DNA of 63,435 bases from JBOGOC01 sp050747525 (GTDB lineage: Bacteria > Acidobacteriota > Polarisedimenticolia > JACPZX01 > DASXTC01): NCBI GenBank assembly GCA_050747525.1, contig JBOGOC010000064.1, forward strand, positions 1 to 63,435, given 5' to 3'. The notes below the pieces were generated by a model. The model was not told where the DNA came from and did no database searches. It saw only the letters and a program-made list of their open reading frames with translations. Position numbers and translations under genes: made by a program. This document shows positions 27,841 to 35,125 of this stretch, piece by piece; the stretch's first letter is position 1, and every line of letters begins with the position of its first letter.

Positions 27841-29010
27841 ATGCCGTCCTACACGGGACTCGACTTCTACCAGATGGACGATCTTCTCTCCGAAGAAGAG
27901 AAGATGATCCGCGACACGGTGCGCTCCTTCGTGAGCGATGAAGTGATCCCCATCATCGAGAAGCAGAACCGGGCCGGCACCTTCCCCTCCCACCTCATCC
28001 CCAAGATGGGGGAGCTGGGCCTGCTGGGAGCCAACCTTTCGGGACACGGGTGCGCGGGCCTGAGCCACACGGCCTACGGGCTCATCATGCAGGAGCTGGA
28101 GCGCGGCGACTCGGGCCTGCGCTCGTTCGTGTCGGTGCAGGGAGCGCTGTGCATGTATCCCATCCTCAGCTTCGGCTCGGACGAGCAGAAGGAGAAGTGG
28201 CTCCCCCGCATGGCGCGCGGCGAGGCGATCGGGTGCTTCGGGCTGACCGAGCCGGACCACGGCTCCGACCCGGGCGGCATGGAGACGCGCGCACGGCGTG
28301 ACGGCGGCGGCTACGTGCTCAACGGCAGCAAGGCCTGGATCACCAACGGCTCTGTCGCCGACGTGGCGGTGGTCTGGGCCAAAGAGGAGTCGGGGAAGGT
28401 GCGCGGGTTCCTCGTCGAGAAGGGGACGCCGGGCTTCACGTCCAGCGACATCACCGGCAAGTTCGCGCTGAAGGCCTCCATCACCTCGGACCTCGCCTTC
28501 CAGGACTGCCGCATCCCCGAGAAGAACCTCCTGCCCGGGACCATGGGCCTCAAGTCGCCTCTCAGCTGCCTGTCGCAGGCGCGCTACGGGATCGCGTGGG
28601 GCGTCATCGGCGCCGCCCAGGCGGTGTTCGACGAAGCGCTGCAGTATTCGAAGATGCGCATCCAGTTCGGCAAGCCGATCGGCGCGTTCCAGCTCGTGCA
28701 GCAGAAGCTGACCTGGATGGCCAACGAGATCACCAAGGCCCAGTTCCTGGCGCTTCGCCTCGGGCGTCTCAAGGACGAGGGGCGCGTACGGCCTCAGCAG
28801 ATATCCCTGGCCAAGATGAACAACGTCTGGATGGCGCTGGAGTGCGCGCGCCTGGCACGCGACATCCTGGGCGCCAACGGCACCCACGACGAGTACCAGG
28901 TCGGCCGCCACATGTGCAACCTCGAGGCGGTGAAGACCTACGAGGGGACGCACGACATCCACGCCCTCATCGTCGGGGAAGATCTGACTGGACTGCCTGC
29001 GTTCTCCTGA
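27841..29010 (+). CDS. gcdH: Acyl-CoA dehydrogenase, glutaryl-CoA dehydrogenase-like
   Basis: The 389-residue flavoenzyme follows the acyl-CoA dehydrogenase fold. The FAD-binding CFGLTEPDHGSDPGGMETRA and WITNGSVADVAVVWA segments are intact. The catalytic base is E368 in TYEGTHDIHALI. Several stretches are those of glutaryl-CoA dehydrogenase: LRSFVSVQGALCMYPI and the C-terminus GTHDIHALIVGEDLTG. That enzyme oxidises and decarboxylates glutaryl-CoA to crotonyl-CoA. The adjacent thiolase fits a degradation pathway, although crotonase and hydroxyacyl-CoA dehydrogenase genes are not in the window. A non-decarboxylating relative remains possible. Confidence 0.85.
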   Translation: MPSYTGLDFYQMDDLLSEEEKMIRDTVRSFVSDEVIPIIEKQNRAGTFPSHLIPKMGELGLLGANLSGHGCAGLSHTAYGLIMQELERGDSGLRSFVSVQGALCMYPILSFGSDEQKEKWLPRMARGEAIGCFGLTEPDHGSDPGGMETRARRDGGGYVLNGSKAWITNGSVADVAVVWAKEESGKVRGFLVEKGTPGFTSSDITGKFALKASITSDLAFQDCRIPEKNLLPGTMGLKSPLSCLSQARYGIAWGVIGAAQAVFDEALQYSKMRIQFGKPIGAFQLVQQKLTWMANEITKAQFLALRLGRLKDEGRVRPQQISLAKMNNVWMALECARLARDILGANGTHDEYQVGRHMCNLEAVKTYEGTHDIHALIVGEDLTGLPAFS

Positions 29011-29034
29011 GGCGGCTGCCGGCTCAACTGCACG

Positions 29035-29475
29035 TCAGCGCAGATGCAGTAGCTTGAGAGGAAAATCTGGATCAAGCCGCCTCTCCATGCGGGCCGAGCC
29101 CACCAGCAGCGAGATCTCCAGGGTCACGGAGACGACGGCCTTCATGATGTGGCCCGCGGCGGTGCTGCAGTCGGCCTTTGACACCACGCCGTGCAGGTGG
29201 GCGATCGGCTCGCCTTCGGCCCAGGCCAGGTTCCCCGTCATGGAGACCACCTCCAGATCCTCGGTGAGGCGCGTCTCCAGGTAGCGTTTCTCCGCCGGGT
29301 CGAACAGGGCGAGCACGATGTCGTTCACCGCGCCCAGGCCGCTGACGGTGGCCGAAGGGATCCCCTCCCGCTTCGCCAGCTCTCTGAGGCACGCATGGAC
29401 CTCTTCTCCGGGATGAAGGCGAACGAAAATCATCTCCGCGGGTGTCTCGCCCGCATTCATCTTCAGAGTGTCCAT
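29035..29475 (-). CDS. PPC/DUF296-domain protein (putative DNA-binding)
   Basis: The 146-residue protein is a single PPC (DUF296) domain. Conserved features: IPSATVSGLGAVNDIVLALFD (about 40-60), PIAHLHGVVSKADCSTAAGHIMKAVV (about 98-123; HLH-type metal-site histidines) and the following TLEISLL strand. In bacteria the domain forms trimers of unknown role; in plants it is fused to AT-hooks. The ATG given is preferred; an in-frame TTG 39 bases upstream is a weaker start. It converges on the acyl-CoA dehydrogenase with a 24-base gap. Confidence 0.82.
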   Translation of the reverse strand: MDTLKMNAGETPAEMIFVRLHPGEEVHACLRELAKREGIPSATVSGLGAVNDIVLALFDPAEKRYLETRLTEDLEVVSMTGNLAWAEGEPIAHLHGVVSKADCSTAAGHIMKAVVSVTLEISLLVGSARMERRLDPDFPLKLLHLR

Positions 29476-29558
29476 GGCGCGGGCATTCTCCGCCCTGTCC
29501 GTAAGGCAAGTCAATTGCCGGCCCCCGGCCGCGCTCCCTATGTTGCACGGACGCCGCT

Positions 29559-29815
29559 GACGAGGTGAACGTGGGGCTGCTCGGGACCGCTGGAAAGACG
29601 GGCACGCTGCGGGTACGCGGCGACCGCTTCACCAAGACGGTCTATCTCAAGAAGGGCGCATCGTCTCGTCCGCGTCCGACGATCCCACTCAGCAGCTCGG
29701 CCAGTTCCTTCTGAGCCACGGCAAGTCCATCATCGACATCTCGCCGCTGGCCGAAGTGGACGCCCTGCGCCTCATGAAGCGGCTGCTGGACCAGGGACTC
29801 ATCGACATCCAGTGA
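29559..29815 (+). pseudogene. Frameshifted and truncated remnant of a DUF4388-type gene
   Basis: One plus-strand frame reads GKTGTLRVRGDRFTKTVYLK, the opening of a DUF4388 module, then loses frame near 29656. The next frame continues SASDDPTQQLGQFLLSHGK and joins directly to a C-terminal-like SPLAEVDALRLMKRLLDQG segment ending at a TGA (29813-29815). The pieces are too close together for an intact gene, so it has at least one frameshift and an internal deletion, and no credible start codon or ribosome site. DUF4388 proteins usually occur in gliding/social-motility or response-regulator contexts. This explains the 393-base gap between the PPC and next genes. Confidence 0.65.
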
Positions 29816-29854
29816 TCCGGGGAGATCCCTCTGGCGGACGCCCGGATGACGGTT

Positions 29855-29860
29855 TACGAT
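29855..29860 (+). promoter_or_regulatory. -10 hexamer TACGAT eight bases before the secreted-protein ATG
   Basis: TACGAT precedes the ATG at 29869 by 8 bases with no ribosome site, consistent with a leaderless or near-leaderless message. Confidence 0.4.
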
Positions 29861-29868
29861 CAGACGTC

Positions 29869-30696
29869 ATGATCCAACGACTGATTCCGGTGCTTCTGCT
29901 GGTCTTCTGCGGACCCCTTCTGGCCGGGGAAGACGCCACGTCCCGCCCCGCCGAGCCCGTCTCGGTGGACGATATCGCGCGGATGCTGCGCAGCGGCGTG
30001 CAGGAGGACGTGATCCTGATGCAGGTGAACGCCGTGGGCGTATCCTCCGAGCCCACCGCCGCGGACCTGATGTCCCTGAAATCGGCCGGCGCGTCGGACC
30101 GTCTGCTGGACGCCATCCTGCACCCCGCGGAAACCGGTCCCGCGCGCGTCATCGTGCGCGTCGGCGCCAACGGCCGCAAGGTGGTGCACCTGACCAACCT
30201 GGACGACTCGGGGCGCCGTCTCGGAGGCGAGGTGCCGCGGCCCGCGCGCATGAACGTGGTGAGCGAGGCCGTCGCCCGGGCGGACCGTCGTCCGGGCCGC
30301 CGGGACGCCCGGAGCGCGGAACGGCCTGCCGTCCGCGAGCCGGCGCCGCCTCCCGAGGCCCCGGTGGATACCGGCGAGGTCTACGTGGAGGAAGTCGAGG
30401 AAACCGAGGGCCCCGTCGGGGAGTTCCCTTCCCTGCCCCTGGGCACGCCTGTGTCTCAGCTTCTGGGGGCCCAGCCCGTCGGCTTCTCTCCCGTTCCCGG
30501 CGCGGGCTTCTCTCCCGTTCCCGGCGTGGGCTTTCCTACCGCTCCTGCCGTGGGCTTCCCGTTCGCGTGGGGATCGAACTTGGGCGCGCTGGTCGCCCCG
30601 GTCAGTCCCCCCGGATCCTGGTCCCACTACCTCAAGCATCATCACCGCGAGACCAGCACGGTGCGCCGGACCCGTCACATCCATCCCGTACGCTGA
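29869..30696 (+). CDS. Secreted protein of unknown function with short Gly-Phe-Pro repeats
   Basis: The 275-residue protein has a signal peptide (about residues 1-19). A short helical region (VSVDDIARMLRSGVQEDVIL, about 31-50) resembles SHOCT-like or helix motifs that precede low-complexity tails. Residues about 204-236 contain four 8-residue units beginning GF (GFSPVPGA, GFSPVPGV, GFPTAPAV, GFPFAWGS), encoded by 24-base repeats. The C-terminus is His- and Arg-rich. I do not recognise a family beyond that. It may be a surface or periplasmic protein. It is convergent with the CDF gene, 4 bases apart. Confidence 0.65.
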   Translation: MIQRLIPVLLLVFCGPLLAGEDATSRPAEPVSVDDIARMLRSGVQEDVILMQVNAVGVSSEPTAADLMSLKSAGASDRLLDAILHPAETGPARVIVRVGANGRKVVHLTNLDDSGRRLGGEVPRPARMNVVSEAVARADRRPGRRDARSAERPAVREPAPPPEAPVDTGEVYVEEVEETEGPVGEFPSLPLGTPVSQLLGAQPVGFSPVPGAGFSPVPGVGFPTAPAVGFPFAWGSNLGALVAPVSPPGSWSHYLKHHHRETSTVRRTRHIHPVR

Positions 30697-30700
30697 TCTT

Positions 30701-31600
30701 TCAGTGGACCTCGCCCACTTCCGTGTAGGACTGCGACTCGATCTGGATGGTGGTGTGCTCGATGGAGAAGCGCACCCGCAGCATCTCCTTGATGCGGTTG
30801 AGGGCCTCGTCGGAGAGGGGATGGCTGTCGGCGTCCAGGATGACGTGGCCTGACAGGGCGGTCATCCCCGAGGTGATGCTCCAGATGTGAAGGTCGTGCA
30901 CGCCGGTGATGCCGGGAACCTGCTCGATGGCCCGGCACACGTCGGCGGGATGCAGCCCGCTGGGCGTGGCCTCCAGCAGCACGTCCACCGTCTCCTTCAG
31001 GATATGGAATGCGCCCCACAGGACCACCAGCCCGATGACGAACGACACGGCCGAGTCGATCCAGTACCACGACGTGAAGGAGATGACCGCGCCCCCCGCC
31101 AGCACGCCCGCCGACGAGAGCGCGTCCCCGGTGACGTGCAGGCGCGCCGCCTTGACGTTGAGCGACCCGCTGCGCGAAAGGAGCCACATCCCGATGAGGT
31201 TGGCGATCAGGCCGATGCCCGCCACCAGCAGGACCACGTCGCTGTCCACGGGCTGGGGCGCGAACAGGCGCCGGATCCCCTCGTAGAAGATGAGCAGGCA
31301 CAGGGCCACGAGGATGGCCCCGTTGCTGAGCGCGGCCAGGATCTCGATGCGGTAGTACCCGTAAGTCTTGGCCGGAGGAGCCGGACGGCAGGCCATGGTG
31401 ACCGCGAACATGGCCATCCCCAGTGCCAGAAGATCGGTGAGCATGTGCCCGGCGTCGGACAGCAGCGAGAGGCTGTTGGCCCACCATCCCCCCGCCAGCT
31501 CCACGAACATCACGGTGGCGGTCAGCCAGATGGCGAAGCTCAGCTTGCGGCGCGCCTGCGCCGGATCGTGGGACGTTTGGACCTTGTGAGTGCTGTGCAT
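30701..31600 (-). CDS. Cation diffusion facilitator family metal exporter
   Basis: The 299-residue inner-membrane protein has six predicted helices and a cytoplasmic C-terminal domain (about 215-299). Metal-site residues are present: D49, H52 and D56 in SDAGHMLTD of helix 2 and H155 and D159 in HVTGDALSS of helix 5. This two-His, two-Asp site suggests zinc (CzcD/ZitB-like), with cobalt or cadmium possible. The C-terminal domain keeps the HDLHIWSITSG motif. It is divergent from the aminotransferase gene with 78 bases between the starts. Confidence 0.92.
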   Translation of the reverse strand: MHSTHKVQTSHDPAQARRKLSFAIWLTATVMFVELAGGWWANSLSLLSDAGHMLTDLLALGMAMFAVTMACRPAPPAKTYGYYRIEILAALSNGAILVALCLLIFYEGIRRLFAPQPVDSDVVLLVAGIGLIANLIGMWLLSRSGSLNVKAARLHVTGDALSSAGVLAGGAVISFTSWYWIDSAVSFVIGLVVLWGAFHILKETVDVLLEATPSGLHPADVCRAIEQVPGITGVHDLHIWSITSGMTALSGHVILDADSHPLSDEALNRIKEMLRVRFSIEHTTIQIESQSYTEVGEVH

Positions 31601-31612
31601 CTGGGTGGCCTC

Positions 31613-31618
31613 ATCTTA
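31613..31618 (-). promoter_or_regulatory. -10 hexamer TAAGAT for the CDF gene
   Basis: TAAGAT on the minus strand is 12 bases before the CDF ATG. It lies next to the divergent aminotransferase promoter; a metal-responsive operator could sit here but no clear palindrome is seen. Confidence 0.35.
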
Positions 31619-31634
31619 CCATCGCGCCGCCTTC

Positions 31635-31663
31635 TTGACCGGCCGTCGGGGGTCTGTTACGTT
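31635..31663 (+). promoter_or_regulatory. Sigma70-type promoter of the aminotransferase gene
   Basis: TTGACC (31635-31640), a 17-base spacer, and TACGTT (31658-31663). The ATG is 15 bases downstream. Confidence 0.5.
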
Positions 31664-31678
31664 CGGCGCGGACCCTCC

Positions 31679-32560
31679 ATGACCGCCATCGACGTCGCCA
31701 ACATCAACGGCAGGATCACGCCTGTCGAGTCCGCCGTCATCCCCGTGAACGATCACGGGTTTCTCTACGGGGACAGTGTCTACGAGACGGTGCGGACCTA
31801 CGGCCGCCGCCCCTTCCTGATGGATCGGCACCTCGAGCGCCTCTGGCGATCGGCGGCGGCCATCCGTCTCTCCCTGGCCTGGACCCGCGAGGACATCGCC
31901 CGCGAGTCCGGGCGCACGCTCCAGGCGGCGGGAGGCGAGGGCGAGCTGGCCCTGCGCATCATGGCCACGCGGGGCCCCGGCCCGATGGGATACGACCCGG
32001 AGCTGTGCCCCCATCCCACGCTCGTGATCCTGACGCGGCCGCTCCCCCCGGCCACCATCGCGGAAAGCGAGCACGGCGTCACCGCCGCCGTCGTGGCGGT
32101 GCGGCGCAATCCGATCGTGGCGCTGGACCCGCGCATCAAGTCCTCCAACCTGCTCAACAACATCCTGGCCGCGCAGCAGGCCAAGGACGCCGGCGCGCAG
32201 GAAGCGATCCTGTTCAACACCACTGAGCATCTGGCCGAAGGGACGCTCACCAACGTGTTCCTGGTGCGCGACGCCGTGGTGAAGACCCCCTCGCTGGACT
32301 GTGGGCTTCTGAGCGGCGTGACCCGCGAGCTGGTGCTGGAGATGGCGGGCGCCGACGGCATGGCCGTGGAGGAAGGGCGCTACGATCGGGCCGACCTGGA
32401 CGGCGCCCAGGAGATCTTCCTGACCGGCACCACACGCGAGATCCTGCCCGTGGCCACCCTCGACGGACGGCCCGTCGGCCAGGGACGCCGCGGCCCCGTG
32501 ACGGCCCGGCTCCAGCAGCTGTTCCAGGCGCGAGTGCGCGCCTTCCTGCGCGAGGCGTGA
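31679..32560 (+). CDS. Class IV aminotransferase (branched-chain or D-amino acid type)
   Basis: The 293-residue PLP enzyme belongs to fold type IV (IlvE/Dat/PabC group). The Schiff-base lysine is K154 in DPRIKSSNLLNN. The conserved HGFLYGDSVYETVRTY (about residues 26-41), EAILFNTTEHLAEGTLTNVF (about 180-199) and GLLSGVTRE segments all fit. Branched-chain, D-alanine and aminodeoxychorismate lyase members share these motifs, so the substrate is open. The NYN gene starts on the last base of its stop codon (TGATG), so the two are translationally coupled. Confidence 0.88.
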   Translation: MTAIDVANINGRITPVESAVIPVNDHGFLYGDSVYETVRTYGRRPFLMDRHLERLWRSAAAIRLSLAWTREDIARESGRTLQAAGGEGELALRIMATRGPGPMGYDPELCPHPTLVILTRPLPPATIAESEHGVTAAVVAVRRNPIVALDPRIKSSNLLNNILAAQQAKDAGAQEAILFNTTEHLAEGTLTNVFLVRDAVVKTPSLDCGLLSGVTRELVLEMAGADGMAVEEGRYDRADLDGAQEIFLTGTTREILPVATLDGRPVGQGRRGPVTARLQQLFQARVRAFLREA

Positions 32561-33204
32561 TGGGCGGCCGCACGCCCGCCCGCGTGGAGGAGGAGCTGGC
32601 CGCGCTGCGGGAGCGCATCGACGCCCTGGCCACCGGCGTGGAGACGCTCACCCGCGAGGTCGGCGAAGTCAGGCGCCATCTCGAGCACGAAGCCCGCCGC
32701 CGCCGGCACGAGGGCGAGCCGGAGCGCGTGGGGCTCTTCGTGGACGTGCAGAACATGTACTACGCCGCCCGCCAGCTCAACGCGCGCCTCGACTTCGGCG
32801 CCCTGATGAACGCGACCACGCGGGGACGCCGCCTCATCCGCGCGATGGCCTACGTGGTGCAGAACCGCGACATCGATCAGTCGGGCTTCCTGGCGATGCT
32901 CCAGCAGAAGAACTACGAGGTCCGGCGCAAGGACCTCAAGATCCGCAGCGACGGGTCGTCGAAGGGTGACTGGGACATGGAGATGGCGCTCGACATCCTG
33001 AAGATGGCCGGCAGCCTCGACGTGGTCGTGCTGGTGACGGGCGACGGGGACTTCGCGTCGCTGGTCACGCAGATCAGGACCCTGGGGCCCCAGGTGGAGG
33101 TCTACTCGTTTCCGGGCTCCACCGCCAAGGAGCTGGTCGAAGCGGCAGACCGGCACGTGGCGCTCGACGAGAGCTTCCTCATCAAGATGTCCCCTTCGGG
33201 CTGA
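32560..33204 (+). CDS. NYN-domain (LabA/PIN-like) putative ribonuclease
   Basis: The 214-residue protein has an N-terminal coiled coil (about residues 9-50) and a NYN domain. Acidic residues of the PIN-like active site are in place: D62 in FVDVQNMYY, D137 and D139 in KGDWDMEMALD, and D162 and D164 in VTGDGDF. LabA-type NYN proteins are inferred to cleave RNA. The gene is coupled to the aminotransferase upstream and converges on the LpxH-like gene with a 23-base overlap. Biological substrate unknown. Confidence 0.85.
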   Translation: MGGRTPARVEEELAALRERIDALATGVETLTREVGEVRRHLEHEARRRRHEGEPERVGLFVDVQNMYYAARQLNARLDFGALMNATTRGRRLIRAMAYVVQNRDIDQSGFLAMLQQKNYEVRRKDLKIRSDGSSKGDWDMEMALDILKMAGSLDVVVLVTGDGDFASLVTQIRTLGPQVEVYSFPGSTAKELVEAADRHVALDESFLIKMSPSG

Positions 33205-33937
33205 AGGTTTCGTAGCGCGGCGCGCCGGTCCCCTCGAACAGCAGGTAGCGATGGTGCCCGCGCCAGGTGGGCAGCACGTGCACGGTGCCGGCGGGCAGGT
33301 CGAGCCTGCGCTCGTCGTGGAAGTGCCCCAGGACGATCGTGTCGCAGGTGGTCCCCAGCAGTCCGGAGGCGTAGGCCCGGCATTGCGCGTCGGGGAAATT
33401 TGATTTGTTCCTCAGATTTGTCCCCGAAAGGCGGCGCTCCAGCTTCTCTCCGGCGCGAATTCCCCACGCTCCCGGCAGCCTGCGGAACGAGCCGTAGATG
33501 GCGCCGCTCTTGCTGACCCTCTTCCATAGACGGTACTGCCGGTCCTCGAGGTTCACCTCGTCGCCATGCTCGGCCAGGATGCGGCGTCCCCCGTACGCCT
33601 GCACCAGCCGGCCCTCGGCCACCTCGGCGAACGGAGCGCCCAGGTGGTGGCGGCGGATCCCGAAGTCGCGGTTCCCTTCCACGAACTTGAGCACCACCCC
33701 GCGGGCCGACAGCCGCGCGAAGGCGTCCAGCACGCGCTGCTGATGCGGCATGCGGAACTTGGGCTCGCCGAACCAGACGTTGAACAGATCTCCCAGGTGG
33801 AACAGCGTTCCGAGGCGCGGCCCGACCGTCTCGAGAAACGCGATGAAGGTCTCCACCTCGGGATCGGCGGTGGTCAGGTGCGTGTCGGCCACGTAGGCCA
33901 GAGGGCGTGCGTCACCAGTGACGCGTGCGTCATTCAT
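33182..33937 (-). CDS. LpxH-like metallophosphoesterase
   Basis: The 251-residue protein has the calcineurin-like metal motifs: DTHL (about 18-21), GDLFNVWFG (about 49-57), GNRDF (about 88-92), AEHGDEVNLEDRQYRLWKR (about 121-139) and GHFHDERRL. The order and the HGDxxxxxDxxY block fit UDP-2,3-diacylglucosamine hydrolase (LpxH), which makes lipid X in lipid A synthesis at the inner-membrane face. Length matches. An AT-rich palindrome-like 36-base segment (33391-33426) sits inside the gene and encodes about residues 171-182 without breaking the frame. It overlaps tgt by 8 bases upstream, so it is the last gene of the queuosine-region operon. Confidence 0.82.
   Translation of the reverse strand: MNDARVTGDARPLAYVADTHLTTADPEVETFIAFLETVGPRLGTLFHLGDLFNVWFGEPKFRMPHQQRVLDAFARLSARGVVLKFVEGNRDFGIRRHHLGAPFAEVAEGRLVQAYGGRRILAEHGDEVNLEDRQYRLWKRVSKSGAIYGSFRRLPGAWGIRAGEKLERRLSGTNLRNKSNFPDAQCRAYASGLLGTTCDTIVLGHFHDERRLDLPAGTVHVLPTWRGHHRYLLFEGTGAPRYETFSPKGTS
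33391..33426. repeat. REP-like imperfect palindrome inside the LpxH-like gene
   Basis: A 36-base AT-rich segment bounded by CGGGGA and TCCCCG stands out in sequence of about 70% GC. Its arms are imperfect inverted repeats, a form resembling the GGGGACAAAT-type palindromes linked to REP-associated tyrosine transposases. It is 12 codons long, so it does not shift the frame. Confidence 0.5.
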
Positions 33938-35111
33938 GACCGTTATCGATCCCGCCGGCGAGCCGGGTCAGCCAGGCATCGCGCCAGGCGGCGTACGCGC
34001 CCGCCCGGATGGCGTCACGTGCGCCCTGCATCAGGCCCTGATAGAAGGTGAGGTTGTGCAGCGTGTTGAGCCGGTGCCCCAGGATCTCGCCGCTCAGGAA
34101 CATGTGCCGCAGATAGGCCCGGCTGTACTTCCGGCAGGCGGGGCAGGGACACCCCTCGTCAAGGGGCCGCGGGTCGCGCCGGTGCGCCTCGTTCTTGATG
34201 TGCAGCGTGCCGTTCGACGTGAACAACGTGCCGTTGCGCGCGTTGCGCGTCGGCAGGACGCAGTCGAACAGGTCGAACCCCGCTCCGATCAGGATCACCA
34301 GATCCTGGGGACGCCCCAGCCCCATCATGTAGCGCGCGCTGCCGGCCGGCAGCAGTCCGCCCGTGTACTCGCCGATGGCGTGGATCTGATCGGGCGGCTC
34401 TCCCACGCTCACGCCTCCCACCGCGTAGCCGTCGAATCCCAGCGCGACGATCTCCTGCAGGTGCTCGCGCCTCAGATCCTCGTGCACGCCTCCCTGCACG
34501 ATGCCGAACACCGCAGGGGCCGCGTCCTCCAGCTGCGCCCCCGTCTCGCGGCAGCGCCGGGCCCATGCGGTGGTGCGCCGCATCGCCTCCCGCACGGCGT
34601 CGCGGCCGGCCGCCGCGGGAGGGCATTCGTCCAGCACCATGGCGATGTCGGACCCCAGGGCCGCCTGCACCTCGATCGCCTTCTCCGGAGTGAGCATGTG
34701 CAGCGAGCCGTCCAGGTGGGATCTGAACTCGGCCCCCTCGTCGGTGAGCCGCCGCATCCCCGCCAGGCTGAAGACCTGATAGCCGCCGCTGTCGGTGAGG
34801 ATCGGGCCGTCCCATCCCATGAACCGGTGAAGGCCGCCCAGCTGCGCGATGACCTCGTGGCCGGGCCGCAGATACAGATGATAGGTGTTCGACAGGAGGA
34901 TGCGGGTACCGGCGGCCTTCAGCTCTTCGGGAGAGACCGAACGCACGGCGCCGTGAGTCCCCACGGGCATGAAGGCCGGCGTCTCGACGTCGCCGTGCCG
35001 GGTGGAGAGGACTCCCTGCCTCGCGCGCGTGGCCGCGTCGGCCGCGGCCACGCGGAAGCCGGCAGGCGACCCGCTCCGGACGTCCGGGCGGCTGGATGAC
35101 GAGGTCGCCAT
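33930..35111 (-). CDS. tgt: tRNA-guanine transglycosylase
   Basis: The 393-residue enzyme exchanges guanine 34 of GUN tRNAs for preQ1. The base-recognition and proton-transfer D107 is in LTDSGGYQVFSL; the nucleophile is D283 in FDCVLPTRNARNG. The zinc site is C321, C323, C326 and H352, with the same Cys-to-His spacing as E. coli Tgt. A TAGACT hexamer eight bases before the ATG and no ribosome site suggest an internal leaderless promoter. It overlaps the LpxH-like gene by 8 bases and lies 14 bases after the MFS gene in the same direction. Confidence 0.96.
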   Translation of the reverse strand: MATSSSSRPDVRSGSPAGFRVAAADAATRARQGVLSTRHGDVETPAFMPVGTHGAVRSVSPEELKAAGTRILLSNTYHLYLRPGHEVIAQLGGLHRFMGWDGPILTDSGGYQVFSLAGMRRLTDEGAEFRSHLDGSLHMLTPEKAIEVQAALGSDIAMVLDECPPAAAGRDAVREAMRRTTAWARRCRETGAQLEDAAPAVFGIVQGGVHEDLRREHLQEIVALGFDGYAVGGVSVGEPPDQIHAIGEYTGGLLPAGSARYMMGLGRPQDLVILIGAGFDLFDCVLPTRNARNGTLFTSNGTLHIKNEAHRRDPRPLDEGCPCPACRKYSRAYLRHMFLSGEILGHRLNTLHNLTFYQGLMQGARDAIRAGAYAAWRDAWLTRLAGGIDNGHE

Positions 35112-35119
35112 AGGCGCGG

Positions 35120-35125
35120 AGTCTA
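35120..35125 (-). promoter_or_regulatory. -10 hexamer TAGACT eight bases before tgt
   Basis: TAGACT in TGATAGACT context on the minus strand lies between the MFS stop and the tgt ATG. It could give tgt its own leaderless transcript within the operon. Confidence 0.45.
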
